Part shown: piece by piece, positions 21,126 through 33,267 of the stretch | How the letters are laid out: every line of letters starts with the position of its first letter | Numbering within the stretch: position 1 is the stretch's first letter | Source: Ascochyta rabiei | Taxonomy: Eukaryota; Ascomycota; Dothideomycetes; Pleosporales; Didymellaceae | DNA: 64,000 bases | Assembly: GCF_004011695.2 (NCBI RefSeq) | Contig: NC_082411.1 | Coordinates: 1,658,001 to 1,722,000, forward strand | Direction: 5' to 3' | Translations under genes and position numbers: made by a program | Notes under the pieces: generated by a model | Database searches by the model: none | Seen by the model: only the letters and a program-made list of their open reading frames with translations | What the model was told of the DNA's origin: nothing

Positions 21126-22986
21126 CTAGAGCATGCGCAACATCCTGAGATCCTGAGTCAAGAGCGGAGAATCCGGCCAGAATCCCGACAATCTATCGAT
21201 TGTGCGAAGACGAAGGGCAGTTAGACTCGCCTCTGTGAGCTGCGTTCGCCCAGCTAGCAACGGATAGATTGCAGAGGAACGAATGGCTTGAAGAATAAGT
21301 ACATTCTCACATTCTCTGGACAGTGTTAGTATAAGAAGTACCACGTGAACAATGGAGTAACTTGCGTGTGAAGTATCTTCACAGGATTACTTAACATAAC
21401 TGAGTTTCTGCTTGCACGTTGATATGCCTTGTATGCACTGTTAGAAACCTTGCCAATACGGTCAAATGCGATGATACTCAAGAGAGTACCGTGTATCCAA
21501 CTAAGAATGACTTCGATAAACCCTCGCTGACCTGCAGACTGCTTGTCCACAGTGACATTGAAACACGCGCGGTTTTGTGTAATCTCCAGGTACAGCTGCA
21601 ACAACTGGGCTATGCCGTTATAATACTCTGATCGTAAAGAAGCAAGGAGAGGATCTGTTGACGGGGGCTCTTCGTCTTCCCAGGCTAAGTAGGAGGGAAG
21701 TCCCGACCTCCAGGTTTCTAAAAATCCAATCTGCTTGTTCGCGCGGCGCGTAAGATACTCCAGGCCCGCTTCGTCAGTTGCCGCAAGACCCGTCGGTGTA
21801 TGCCTGCGCACTTCTTCAAAAAGTATCCGGAGCAACACCCTTATCCCATAAACTGTTTCAGGATCTTTTTCTGGGCTCACTCCCGGAAATATATCGCTCC
21901 CGCAAATGGGAACAGGGCCAATTGAGACGATATTAAGGCAAGCGTCAATATCACTGGAAGAACTATTAAACGAGTACATAGACTTGTCTGCAACAACTTA
22001 CCACGTCAACTCCCGACATATCCAAGAACTCCTCTTTGTCTCCTCAGACATAGGGCGTATTAATCTTGGGCAGCCGAGACATTGTTACGAACACCTGCAC
22101 TACATTCTGTTAGCACAGATGCCAGAAAACAATTGTTAATCTTACCAGTTGCTATAGTTCATGTATATGCGGTAAGCAAAACTAATGTCTACCTAACTCT
22201 CTTGAAGCCTAGCGATTTGGTTGGTGTATAGTGCAGCCAAAGTCATAGCTTGTGCTAGAGCAATACTGTGTTCTTTACGCCTGCGTGCGACAATATCTTA
22301 GGCACAGGAGTAATATTCCATGCCTGGCATGTTACAAGAATGCTTTAGACGTTCTTTAGTTGATTTGCAACTCCCTAGTGCAAGAAAGAGGAGGACATTG
22401 GCATTCCTTAGGCTCGGCACGATAGGGTATTTCCGCACCGCTGCGGTATCCCTGTATTCTTTGATGAAGCTGTCGCACATCTTCTAAGGTTTATTAAAAA
22501 TTAGGTGCAGGATATGCACATTTTCCATATACGAATCAAACAACTCGCGCAGTTTTTGGGCCGAGAAGAGTTCTGTATGATTCACTAGGCTGATTTCAAG
22601 CGACTCGAAATGCGATAGGTCTGTAATAACAAGTCCCTCGTGGCATGTTGATAGTTCTTTCCGCTGCGCATCTAGAGCGGGCACTTTGCAAAGCGTCTTT
22701 CTCATGCTCTTGGTTATATGATTTAACCCTCCTTCCTGTCTGAGAATCATTAGCAAAAAACCGTCAGCAGACCGGTGGTCACATACATTGTAGGTGCAAT
22801 CTTCTTATACACGCACGTTCTGTCGCTTTTATAGCAAGTCTTGCATGGCACAGCCCCGTCGCATTTCTTCTTACGCTGACAACATACTTTACAAGCATTC
22901 TGAACTTGAAGGCGTGTTTTATGTATTCGCTCGTCGTGTACGAGTGAGGGTTCATGTAACGCATCGGAATCAGCTAGATCGCACAT
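21126..22986 (-). pseudogene. Zn2Cys6 transcription factor relic
   Basis: Near the start the protein has ACKVCCQRKKKCDGAVPC, then CYKSDRTC: cysteine spacing 2-6-5-2-6, a canonical fungal Zn2Cys6 cluster that binds DNA at CGG triplets. An intron (GTATGT...CTCAG, about 22787-22742) leads to a linker. Later blocks match the middle homology region: ALAQAMTLAALYTNQIARLQE, LPSYLAWEDEEPP, and SSAIYPLLAGRTQLTEASL. The frame is broken by TAG at 22484-22486, TAA at 22298-22300, a stop in the block near 22070, and a frameshift near 21340. Too many lesions for introns alone, so it is a relic. Its former targets are unknown; no biosynthetic genes are adjacent. Confidence 0.75.
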
Positions 22987-23578
22987 TTGGCTTAAGAAAA
23001 AGTCAAAATAGAGTTAAACGATAGAGAATCAAATGACCGGCCTTACTGGAGGTGTCTAAGGAAAGTCTAAATAGCAGGTGGTTTGAGCGTGAAGCAACAG
23101 ACCAAGATGGAAATGACTTTATCTAAAGAGTAAGCCCTAGCTTAGTGCGGGGAAGCAAATCAAAATTACGAGATCTACAAAGACATGGAGTAATGCGGGC
23201 ACGAACGGAGCACCACATCACTAGCCAACCCATTCACTAAAACCCGCAACTGGCGTGCAGTCACACGACCAGGGGTAACCCTTCTTAGGCAGCAACTCTG
23301 TATACCATTTAGACATCAATGTTCAAAATCGGCTGGCTTCGGAACTGCTACCAATGTGGGCATAGCTATTTCATTATCTGTCATTTGTAATGAGCGGTTG
23401 AGGCGAAGATTTATTGGAGTATCCTTATCCTTCTGGTCGGTGCGGCGTGTCACTCCCACAGGCTCCGTTGTAAACGATCCTGTCCTTGCATACTTCTGGC
23501 AGACAAGACTAAGCAAATAAGATGTTACTTTCTACCCAAAAGCCGTTCCCGGACGATGCCCTTCAGCAATCCCTAACC
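22987..23578. other. Spacer between regulator relic and small gene
   Basis: No supported gene. The minus frame at 23316-23516 could be a third exon of the gene at 23579-24279, because an acceptor-like TGCTTAG precedes it, but the upstream exon already ends in a stop. Two adjacent CCCTAA units at 23571-23582 overlap that stop codon. Confidence 0.35.
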
Positions 23579-24279
23579 CTAAAGTGGGGAGAGCTGGCGT
23601 GGAAATTCACACGGTAAGTTGTGTTGCATCAGACGGTGCAACTCGTCACAAGAGACCAAGTCCAACGACAGGACAGTAGGAGAATACAACGCGCTGTCAA
23701 TACGAGCTCGCTGATCTCTAGCAGTGTCTGACGCCTGCAGTATCTCGACATACACCATCATGTTTTCCAACACCATGTTCTCATCTCGGAAAATCTCTTC
23801 TGAATGGCAAGGCATCTGTTTAAACCCATAGGCCCTGTTGAGGGTATCCAATTGTTCGGAAAGCTTTTGAGTGCTAGGGTTTCGTGACACGTTCGTCTGT
23901 ATGTCGATTTCGGCGAGCTGTTCAATCGCCGCCCTCCAGGTGTCGTGCACAGAATAGTGTATGACGTAGAGCAGATTGTGATCTGCCTGTGTCCAATTCT
24001 TCGCAAGCTCACAAGGGGGCTGAGGAGTGGGTTCGAGGGAGTTCTGTTGGCCCTTACAGCGAGCAGTAGCCTGGCTGTGGTTTAATTAGCACGGCTTATA
24101 GCACTGTACAATTATAGATACCTAGTTTTTGCAACCCTATCTAGACCGTATGCTGAGGCAATATCGTTCGTTTTGCTATAAGAAGCGGGTGAAGGCGGTG
24201 GAGCAGGAGGCACATTGGTCGACTGAGTTGTGTCGCAGTTAGGATACTCTCGCTGATAAAACCCAGACTGATCAAACAT
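23579..24279 (-). CDS. Hypothetical protein, two exons, 217 aa
   Basis: Exon 1 24122-24279 (ATG at 24279) and exon 2 23579-24074 join in frame across a 47-bp intron with GTATCT donor, GCTAAT-like branch site and CCACAG acceptor. The first part is Pro/Ser-rich (PPAPPPSPAS); the rest is predicted helical and acidic. No domain recognised. Layout resembles the C-terminal moiety of fungal regulators (residues such as DTWRAAIEQLAEID), but no zinc cluster precedes it. Located upstream of the Zn2Cys6 relic on the same strand. The exon structure makes it a believable gene; function unknown. Confidence 0.5.
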
Positions 24280-24749
24280 GGCTTGAAGAGGTTTTTTTGT
24301 TAGTAATGGCTGGCGATTATTGTATCAGGCGGATGAAGTTGAAGTATTCAGTGTGAAGAGTGGTATGAAGGGGCCGTTCCTGAAAGATACCTTGCGGCAC
24401 GAACACCTGCATTTGTGCGCATTTGAACCTTGCAAAGCTCACTGATTCCGGCATATGCATGCCGTTATCGCTCTTTGTGGATGGATCGATGGAGATTATC
24501 GGTGTTAGAGTTGGGGCAATACTGCTGTGCATATAAATGACATGGATATAACGCCTGCAATAGGGAGTGGCATAGTAAAAGGTCACTATTAATAGCATAG
24601 AAGAAATACCGTTCCGCCCCGCTCGAATAAAACATCTCTCTCCTGCTCTAGCAATCGCATCATGTGGGGGGGGAAGGGGGGGGACAGTTAGATTTAGTAA
24701 GCATCAAACATATTTCCAGGCAGCAGACAAATAAATAACTGTACTAACG
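24280..24749. other. Spacer with G-rich run
   Basis: No gene. Contains a run of G residues with two interruptions at about 24664-24685, a possible polypurine slippage tract. Confidence 0.45.
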
Positions 24750-25371
24750 TTATTTACAACACTGTTCTAAGAAACTCTGTTGAAATTCCTCTAGTGCGAG
24801 TCGAGCATCGCTCAGTTTGCAATATTCTGCCAAGCTGTACAATTGCGGCCATTGCTTAGTCGTCCCCTGCTCCTCCAATTGGACAAATGCTTCAACATAT
24901 CCGCCGGCCGTGCAGCTAAGGATGCTAAGCACTTTTGGTTTATTCGTAATGTGTAGGCCTGAAGCAGTGGTCTTTGTCGCTTCTTGACTTAGGTTTGCGG
25001 GGTCTCTTGGTCCCTCTCCTTGCCTCGTTGCTGCATAACCACCTTTGTATTTCTTCTCGTAGTGCCAGTCAATCAGGCCTGGAACAGTACGAATCTCTTT
25101 GCAATCTTTATGGCAGCAATAATACTTCGAGCGAGTGTCTATATAACGTTAACTCCTTAATATAAGCACAGCAGACGAGTAGGGCTACACACAAGATATA
25201 TCGGAGGATTCGCTGCTGCCGGCGACAGATGCTTTCATGCTCAAGCCTGAGCTCAAGACTGTAGACTGAGAGGTGCCAGCATATCCAAAGCTGAGGCGTC
25301 CTGACGGATTGAGTCCTCTCTCCAATGTGGCTCCCCAGGGTTTCCTCCAACCGATGCATTTCTAAAACCAT
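24750..25371 (-). CDS. Hypothetical protein with Cys/His segment, two exons (tentative)
   Basis: Exon 2 (24750-25138) is open for 129 codons after an acceptor-like TATATAG. It starts with a CCHKDC motif and IDWHYEKKY, reminiscent of an unusual C2H2 finger, and continues into an acidic helical C-terminus. A possible first exon from ATG 25371 to about 25191 joins in frame across a 52-bp intron, but its donor (GTGTAG) is weak. The predicted product is 189 residues. Reading the first exon alone without splicing gives a hydrophobic end, which may be spurious. I do not recognise the family. Confidence 0.38.
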
Positions 25372-25521
25372 TCAAGGTAACCGTTCTCCTCGTCTTCTGT
25401 TTTTTGTGTTCCTGATGCATTACCCTGGTTCTGTGTGAGTGTTGAATCGATGCGTAACAGGGATAGTTTCACGTACTTTTGCCTTGCAGGTGGGAGATAG
25501 AGCCATTGTAAGAAACGGGAC

Positions 25522-25563
25522 GTGTAGAAAGGCAACTGGTGAAGGACGCAAGAGCGGTGAGAC
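25522..25563 (+). repeat. Dispersed 42-bp repeat, copy A
   Basis: Core GTGAAGGACGCA followed by AGCGGTGAGAC. Matches 28033-28074 at 36 of 42 positions. Downstream sequence GCATGATATA is also shared after a variable stretch. Likely a fragment of a repeated element. Confidence 0.6.
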
Positions 25564-28032
25564 GACAGATGCAGGTTGTCTTATCCTTGCAGGAAGAGTG
25601 CATGATATATCTCAGCCTTCTAATTAACGCCGGGCTATCCTGTTAGCAAAGCTTTAGACACAGAAATACCACTAGTGTCTGGGAGGGAGCTCAAGTCAGC
25701 ACACCTCCGTTAGTCTGGCTGGGCTTCGAACGCCATCCATCTAAGCCAAAGCAATCCTATCCGTGCACAAGTGGGTCGCATTATGGAGACGCTTCGTTGA
25801 CCAACCGCGTCCCGAGATTAGTATGGCATAATTAGCAAAAGTGGGCTTCCTGTAGTGGGAGACTCTGATTTTATTGAACACTACGTTGATCAAAGCCATG
25901 CAGGGTGGTACCACAGATTAGGTATGGTGATGAAGCGATCAGCACATGCGGCAAGGTCGTTTAGTGAGGCAGTTGATGCAGCAGAAGGGAGGTTACGCGG
26001 CCCGAGCCACCAGAGACGACGTTGTGAACACTTGTGGTGTGGGTGGAAGAGATTCTGTGCATTTCATATGAACCAAGTTTAGTGCAAGTAGGAGCAATCT
26101 ATTGAACACTGCATAGATAGGATGCTACGTGAACTTGTTGCATAACATAGAAGTGATAGCAACAGCATGTATTATCTTCTGCTCTAATAATAATATCTAG
26201 ATGAATACGCGTGTTCCAAAACTCTATTCCAAAATGACACTAACATAGGGTCAATCCAGTCCTGTCGCACCTCTGGAAACATGCTATTCCCGCACTGCGC
26301 ATCCGCCAAAGATTTAACCCCTAAGTTGGAATCCATCTATAGATCAGGTACAGTGGTTAGTATTATAGAAGAGGTAATTGTTAGTCTAAACAACGATTGC
26401 ATGTCCTGCCACTTCAACTTTTCTTCCTACCCAGTGCACTTGAGATACAATTCTCTGCACTTCTAACAAGGGAATTAGGCCCCACACTTGAGTTCCATAC
26501 CGTGAGAGCAGTCGCAGGCCTCTCTCAGCTGCTGTCTTTTCAGTTGCTCTGTTAAAGGTAATTTGGAAGACTCCATATCGGGAAAGTGGCCGCCACCTGG
26601 GATGTCCTCAATTAGGAGTTGATGATTGCCTCTCACAGAGTCTTGAGTTGCAGCAACTCTAGCTTTGTTCGATTTTGTTTGCCTGTTGTTTCTATGTACC
26701 GTGTTAGCTCTACAGTAGTCTTATTAGGTGTACTGACTTGTACCAAAGGCATTAGTAAAGATACCAACGCGCAACCCAATTTTCTTTGTTACTGTTGTTC
26801 TACCACCTGCCCTTTTTATAGTAAGGTTTCGTCTTTACAGAGGCCTTATTAACTATCCCTAAGATGGCTTTATGCTTCACGTTCACCTAAAGATCTTTCT
26901 AAGATAGATTGTTAAGGGTTTAACACATAGAGTCTCGCATTTTGTAAGCTTCCCCCTATAACTATATTCTACGTCAGCAAATGACTGCTAAACGGTGATA
27001 CAGTTCCTTATAAGGAGTAGGCCATGTGTTTAGTTGTCTAGCTAAAGGTAAGCCATTATCTTTGCTTTAGATGTGGTTAGAGAAAACAGAGGAGGGTTTC
27101 CTATTTCGGTTGTTGGCGCATAAATAATGTCTTTTTAGTTAGGCATAGTAGATATTAACGAGAATGTTGGTTGTATAAGAGCAGATCTAGAGCTAGGTTT
27201 ATAGGTATGTGCAGTGCGCACGCGCTTTAGCTTAGAAGCTTCAGCCGTATAATCATCCAGCTCACTATTATCTTGTCGCTAATGTCGCATTATCGCCCCA
27301 AGGCTCTCTTCTCTTGCTTCTGTTATAGTTGTCAACGTTGATAGCGAACAGGTGGCCGATGTAGTGCTGGATGAGCGATCTGAGGTGTCCTGGAAGGGTC
27401 AGTCATATCTTAAGGCTACCAATGGACATATTGGTGGCACGCACTTAACGATTATTATAAATGAGATTAGTGTTCTATCCTGGCTAGAGCCTACATTAAT
27501 TACTAAGAGTTTTAGAACATATTTTGCCTATGCATACCTTTTTAAGAGCAATTCCAGGCGATTATCTACACTTAAAGGGAGGAACTTTATGCGTTGGTAT
27601 AACTGCCTGCACTGGCCCAGGGACGTCACACACACGCCTGCCACAATACAACCGCATTTCTCCACCAGAGATAAGGGAAGAAATGCGGAGTAATTAAAGT
27701 TATCTCTTAGAACAGGGCAAAAGTTAATGTGTACACAAGGCTGGCCTTTAGTAGTCTATGCTGCGGTGTTTACTATTGTGTCTCTTTCCACTCCAGATAT
27801 GGCGCCTGCGTCAATGGCCTGGACCTGCAGTTTTATGAGCTGGTTTAAGTCTTTGTCTAAGAACTGCTCTGGCACAATGATTGTATATCTGTTGTACTTT
27901 AAGTATTTAAGAAACGCTACAATAGCGTTCGCAGCCTGTCTTTGGGATTAGCAGTAATAGTAACAGGGCTTAGTCACATACAGTCGCGTTAGCAGCAGGT
28001 GCTGCAGCTTGAGCCATCTAAAAGTGAATGTC

Positions 28033-28074
28033 GTGCAGGAAGGCAGCCGGTGAAGGACGCAGAAGCGGTGAGAC
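28033..28074 (+). repeat. Dispersed 42-bp repeat, copy B
   Basis: Same orientation as copy A at 25522-25563. The pair brackets 2.5 kb of degraded DNA, as the two LTRs of an old retroelement might, but the shared part is too short to claim that. Confidence 0.6.
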
Positions 28075-28829
28075 AAAACTTAAAGGACTTCTTAGCCTTG
28101 TGTGAAGCATGATATAATGTGAACAATGGCTGGCCTAAGCCGAACAGCAAAAGCACGTACAACTGGAAAAGGACACGCCTGTTGGGATGGCTAGTCTCTC
28201 GCAAATGACCTTGTCCACGCACGACTTTGCAACCACTGTAGTAGCCTGGTCTGGGATCACAGCATTCATACGGATTTCACAATCATCGTCAGAACGCCTG
28301 CTGCTGTACTCGGTCGTTCCCCATTTACGCGACTCCACATTACATGGTTTAGAAAGATCAGGTGAGTATAGCGTTAAGCGATCCAATAGGAAATGCAATT
28401 TAGCCACCTGTAGCTTGCTCAACAAAACCACTTTGGGACATTTAAACTAGGGATAACTGGTTCGTACCTTGGCACATGAGGATTAGTGCTGAAAGTAGTT
28501 TAAGCAAAATTCCGGGTCTTGGAGCTGTGCTCTAAACTATTCAGAGATGCCCTTTCGCAACGGCACTGGCGAACCTCAACGTCCCCCTTCTACAAAGAGC
28601 GAAAATGAGCTTTCCTACTCAGAACGACTTAGTAAAAGCATTAAATCAATGCAAACTATCCTATGTTATTAAGAACAAAGTAAGTATAACCTTACAAAGC
28701 AATGTTATTTAGTAAATTTATAGTATTAAGGTTCTGTTTACATGTTTCTGTTAATTTGTACAAAAAGGGAGTTTACTTAAGTGGTGTAAATTTCTTCCAG
28801 AAGAAACCAGCGCTCAAGACGTATTTTAA

Positions 28830-29592
28830 GTCATCCAAGAACTCCGGAATTCGACCGACGACGCTAATGTGGCTTCAACACCGCCACACCAGCCACAAAA
28901 TACTCCTAAGCCGACGCACCAGCCACAGAACGCTCCCAACCGGACTCACCAGCCACGTAATACTCCGAAGCAGCCACATGAAACGTACTTCTAACGTATC
29001 TCGAATAATAAAAGGTCACAAAGACTGAGTAGGATCGCTCTACGCACTGCTGACACTAATTCAACACAAAAACTTGATTTACTCAAGTCTACTAAACGCT
29101 CTACTTCGACGGATCTGATTGCACAGGCACAGGCGATATACCAGGAGATACATAAGCACTCAAATCAAGCTGGTTTATAGTACCGCCTTCAACTTATCTT
29201 ATTTGGTCATTTAATCGATTAATGTGCAGCATTATTAAACTTACTGCTTAAAAGGGGCTAGAAGGGCAAATCATATGCGTTTGAGGCGGTAGCTAAAGCA
29301 CACAAAACAACCAAGGACGCTGTCACAAAGATGTACCTCCACTCTTCTGTTTATTTTGAACTTGCAGAACAGGGAGGTCCAGGCTATTTGCTTTTAATAG
29401 CTGGGATGAAGTCAGAGTAAGTATAGAGACGCCTGATTTTCATTGCTGTCTAACGTTTCGCAGCACAGAAAGTCTTCTAAAAGAGGATATTCAGCTGCTG
29501 TGCAATTACTTTAGGGAGTACTTACCAGATCTTGAAAGACGGTCTAGGGCTCTTAATTTTGAAGTAACGGAATACCTTACCAACCAGCTTCT
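28830..29592 (+). pseudogene. Unknown gene relic with 9-residue HQPQN repeats
   Basis: One frame from about 28850 encodes three imperfect copies of THQPQNTPK (27-bp DNA repeat), then a basic region, then LIAQAQAIYQEIHKHSNQAG. It is interrupted by TAA near 28993 and by TAG near 29180. A later segment, EAVAKAHKTTKDAVTK..., runs to a clean GTAAGT...CGCAG intron (about 29417-29462) and on to a natural stop at 29592 with FREYLPDLERRSR. The coherent splice site and codon pattern show that this was a protein gene. No family recognised. It is followed after 10 bp by the next open frame on the same strand, which may once have been part of the same transcript. Confidence 0.5.
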
Positions 29593-29602
29593 TATCTAAA
29601 AC

Positions 29603-30427
29603 ATGAACGTGGTAGAAATCGTTCAAAAACGCACCTGCTTAACAAAGCTTGTTTGCTGTTACGTGGATACCAGCTTACTTGTCCAAGATAGCAAGATAAT
29701 GCCAAAGCTCGCCAGCTTGGGCAGCAGCGAACATCTCAGGCGCACTCGTTCGCAATCACCAGCTAGACCTGGAACCGGAATGGATGTCAGACCACCCTCC
29801 AATACTCTGTCTCCTTATCCGCAAGGACCTGTACCTTTCTTTCACAGTCTACAAAGCCAGCATTCACATGTTGCTGCAGAAACCTACACGAATACCGCCA
29901 AACGACGGAAAGTCTCCGGAAATGAAGGTTTACATACTCCGGCAGTATGCCCAATCCAAATCCAACGAAACAATGGGAGTACAACTCAAGCAGAGGGCCA
30001 GCATTTCTCAACGGAGATCTCCATTCATCCGGAGCAGCAGCACAACCCTCCAACACCTTTCGAAGAGGTAGGCAGTATAGAGCACGGGAGTGTTAGCTCA
30101 ACTTCCCACGTGGCGCCCCACGGGGACCTTGTACCAATTTCAGAAGAGGTGGAGGAAATACAGGAAAGGAACATTACTCGTTTAGGACTATACAGAGACG
30201 AACCAGTGGTAGGCCGGCGGCTTTCAGCATTATGCTCTGGTCCACGATGGTGTATACTTGATGATGCCGACGCCCAGCAATCTTCATTAGTTGACGGCAA
30301 TTTGCCTCTTCTACCGAACTCGAATGCAGACGCAGATTTCACATCGTACGCGATAGAATTCGTACACACACTAGATGACGACGCTAGACTTGCGTTTGGC
30401 CTTCATAATAGTCTACAATACTGCTAA
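29603..30427 (+). CDS. Hypothetical protein, up to 274 aa
   Basis: One open frame. ATG 29603 gives 274 residues; the downstream ATG at 29699 (MPKLASLGSS) is an alternative start giving a product that is uniformly polar, Ser/Pro/Gln-rich and probably disordered. It includes AKRRKVS, a classic-looking nuclear signal, near residue 99, and a more ordered acidic C-terminus (EFVHTLDDDARLAFGL). No domain recognised. Its stop codon overlaps the stop of the convergent gene at 30424-31009. Confidence 0.5.
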   Translation: MNVVEIVQKRTCLTKLVCCYVDTSLLVQDSKIMPKLASLGSSEHLRRTRSQSPARPGTGMDVRPPSNTLSPYPQGPVPFFHSLQSQHSHVAAETYTNTAKRRKVSGNEGLHTPAVCPIQIQRNNGSTTQAEGQHFSTEISIHPEQQHNPPTPFEEVGSIEHGSVSSTSHVAPHGDLVPISEEVEEIQERNITRLGLYRDEPVVGRRLSALCSGPRWCILDDADAQQSSLVDGNLPLLPNSNADADFTSYAIEFVHTLDDDARLAFGLHNSLQYC

Positions 30428-31009
30428 GTGGTCGGCTTCTCTGGTGATGGTAGCTTTGGCCTAGGATGAAGGATCAGATTGATAGGAATGTTGCCGGATA
30501 TTCTAATGGAGACTTCCTCGTCACCAGAAAGTACCTTCATAGTGTGCGGTCGCAAATTCTCAAATACGTGATAATCGCCGATCTTGATATCGATTTCCTC
30601 TTTCGTATTGGTGTCGACCCAGATTGGTGATATGACTCCGACATGGTCTCGTGGGATTATCAGCCGGCCTTTGACTAGGCGTAGCATAACCGGCCATAAC
30701 TCAGGCTGCAAGCCAACATCCGGTATTGCCTCCCGGGTAGTGACCCACTATGGTTTATCAGGATCTGCTCATCGTGAAGGGCAAGTTACACACCACTTGA
30801 GTAAAGTACTCTCGGTTCAGAGCTGTGAATTCAGGGGTCGGCTTGAATAAAAATATCTCTCCCTGCTGCGCTGACACGTTGAGTTCGCCATCGTCCCTAA
30901 CTTTCATCGAACGTTGAGCTTTGTCATCCTGTTCTCGAATTTTGGTGGCCACTTCTTGAATCCGAGCATTGAAAGATGTAGTGGTCTCCACAGTTCGGTT
31001 TAGGTGCAT
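30424..31009 (-). CDS. Hypothetical protein, two exons, 165 aa
   Basis: Exon 1 30794-31009 and exon 2 30424-30705 join in phase across an 88-bp intron (GTGTGT...TTGCAG). Exon 1 is a Lys/Glu-rich helix (IQEVATKIREQDDKAQ). Exon 2 is predicted all-beta with alternating hydrophobics (EEIDIKIGDYHVFENL, EEVSIRISGNIPINL). No family recognised; no signal peptide. The frame is free of stops and the intron is credible. It converges with the gene at 29603-30427, with overlapping stop codons. Confidence 0.55.
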
Positions 31010-33267
31010 CTTCGGCGGTGGGAGAATGAATGGTGAATGTTATGGCTGATGTGGTAAAGAGTTTTTGGTGCAGTGCGGGGCAATCTACTAAATATATGCA
31101 TGTGCAAAACTATGCATGTGCAAAATGCGGAAATGTGGGTAAAGTCACGATTAGTACTTGGTTTGAAAAAAAGTGCGCGAGAGTCACAAGTACGTTCTGA
31201 GAATGCATGGCGTGTATTGACAAAGAAGCACCGGCACCTGGACTTTCTATCGGTAAGTTACGCTAGTGTGCTTTAAGTTTAGCGTAGGCTGATGCCTCCG
31301 CGACGTCTCAAAATTGCCATAGAATCTCATCTCAATCCCAGTTCTCTCTTCTCTGCATCGCTCATCGGTCGCGTAACAGACCCTGCAGCAGTCGTCGATT
31401 GGTCACGGGACTCATCTCGACTTCGACTGTTGCTACACCGAACCTCTTCATTTACAGTACGAGTGCCTTAGCCATTGACTGAAATTGAGGTGTTGGATGT
31501 GTTAGGATTGTCAGGATTAGAGTTCGTTCGGTAATTCGACATGATTGGCTTGGAGATGGGCCTTTGTGGAGTGAGCGTATGCCTTCTAAGTGAATCATCA
31601 TCCTTGACTTACTGCTTCTCAGGCCAAGGTTGAGATTAAAACAGAAGCTGATAACATTAGGATCGATTGAGGACGCCCTGATTCGAAATAACTTGTGAGC
31701 ACGCGTTATGGTGGATGCTCCTGATCTCAAGAATCAGCTTAGAAAAGATCGCAAGCGGGTGATGGGGCCAACAGAGGTGTCGATAGTCTCAAAGGTGTGA
31801 AAGGAGGATTGAGCTGAGAGAAATGCGTAGTGAAGAAGAGGTCTTTAAGGAAGGAATAGATGGAGATTGACTAAGGAGCTTTATATCACCTTGTACAGCC
31901 TACATGCGCTCCTCTCGTCGCCTACAACCGCGCCTCCTCATGTCGTTACGATCAGCCGTCTGCAGAAGCGGCAAGCAAGTGCCATTTGTTTGGATTACAC
32001 CAAGATGCACACGTTCTATACCGCCACATTTTCAGCTTCATAGATACCTACCTGTTAGAAAAGCGGACGGATCAGAGGCACCGTACCGTGCATTATTTGT
32101 CTAGGCACATCAAACCACAAAGAGTAACGGCGTGCTTTGTTTCGCTGGCGTGACATTGTACAACGCAAGACTGCATGACATCCATACCAGACCCAGATCG
32201 CTTTGAGCTTTAGCAAGCAAGATAGTGGCTTCTGTTGGTCTCATAAGTCTTCGCACTGACGTTCACATCTGATCTACGCTCAATCCTACGCTCAATCCTA
32301 CGCTCAATCCTACGCTCAATCCTACGCTCAATCCTACGCTCGATCCTACGCTCAGCTCCATGCTCAATCTAACGCTAAATCCAATGCTTGATCCAACGCT
32401 ACACTCTCCGCTCAACGCTCAGCTCTATGTACAACCCTACGCTCAACCTTACGCTCAAAGGCAGATGACAACAAGCGTTTGGAGAGCGGATACGAGGGCG
32501 ATTTGGAGATTTTTGATCTCTCTGTACTTTGGAGGAGGCCCTTAGTAGGGCGTGTCTGCATTACCTTCATTTCCCACCCGGCCCAGCGAACCAGGGGTTT
32601 GAAGAATGCCTACATCCTCATATGTAAAGTCGCGTCGATTCGGCTGACACTGGACGGATCACCGTGCATATTGTTCTTGGCGGTAGATGAGTCATCTGGG
32701 ACCTGCGACGAGAGAGCCAATCGCCATCAGCATTGGCTCGTTTCATCGCGTCGCACGGGTCTATGAGTTACCCCGCGTCTGGCGTTGGCGCCCTTGTGCC
32801 CGCTTGCATGCCTCGTTGTACGTATTTCTAAGACTCGATTGGTTTAGACTGGATGATCTGTGATCGCGACGGTGTAGGCATTTTGAAACATTTGCCAACA
32901 AGTTGCGGCGAAGTTGCGCATGCAGTCGTGATGGGAGGAACCGTCGAAAGACGCGCAAAGTAATAAGTGGCAGTTGAAGAGTGTAGCTGCGAACGCGCAA
33001 CCAATGTGGAGGCCCAGGAGGCTGGCTCGGCGCAACGTCGGCACCCAAGCATGGTTGAGCTCTTAGCGTTGGTCGGCTCAGCTGCGTCCTGCTATCTATG
33101 CCTTTAACTCATCTCCGGTCTCTCCCTCAAGCCGTTTCAGACGTCCATTTTTGCTTCATTTTATTCTTAAACCTCTGTTCTGTCGTCCACGGCCACATAA
33201 AAACCGTTACGAACGTCTATTAAGAAGGACGAGCAGATAAAGATCCCAAACGCCCCGAAAAGCCCCA
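31010..33267. other. Spacer with minisatellite and weak open frames
   Basis: Apart from the 12-bp array at 32275-32460, nothing is firmly supported. A plus frame starting near 31290 (MPPRRLKIAIE) and ending at 31470, a minus frame 31452-31730 and plus frames 31904-32104 and 32485-32766 are possible exons without recognisable domains. Confidence 0.4.
32275..32460 (+). repeat. 12-bp minisatellite array 1 (TACGCTCAATCC)
   Basis: Six or seven near-perfect 12-bp units (32275, 32287, 32299, 32311, 32323, 32335, 32347), then decayed units to about 32460. Since the period is a multiple of three, one frame reads Tyr-Ala-Gln-Ser repeatedly without stops through the regular part. The same unit appears at 36362-36660 and, inverted, at 38431-38473. 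Confidence 0.92.

Larger units (their letters stand above)
25372..28829. other. Gene-poor, degraded repeat territory
   Basis: About 3.4 kb with stops in all frames and scattered transition-type decay. A 42-bp sequence at 25522-25563 recurs in the same orientation at 28033-28074 with six differences, mostly transitions. Between them, minus-strand translation of 27700-27960 gives long readable stretches with few stops, which may be the corpse of a transposon, but I could not match any domain. Open frames at 27352-27693 and 27727-27951 (plus) are probably shadows of it. Confidence 0.45.

Noticed and set aside
23571..23584. Two CCCTAA telomere-like units
   Set aside because: Only two units inside ordinary sequence overlapping a stop codon; far too short for an interstitial telomere or chromosome end.
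24660..24690. G-run as a regulatory or quadruplex element
   Set aside because: A single interrupted homopolymer run without neighbouring runs; slippage explains it.
27352..27951. Two consecutive plus-strand frames as a new gene
   Set aside because: The minus strand of the same region is more codon-like, and neither strand gives a recognisable domain; treated as a degraded element.
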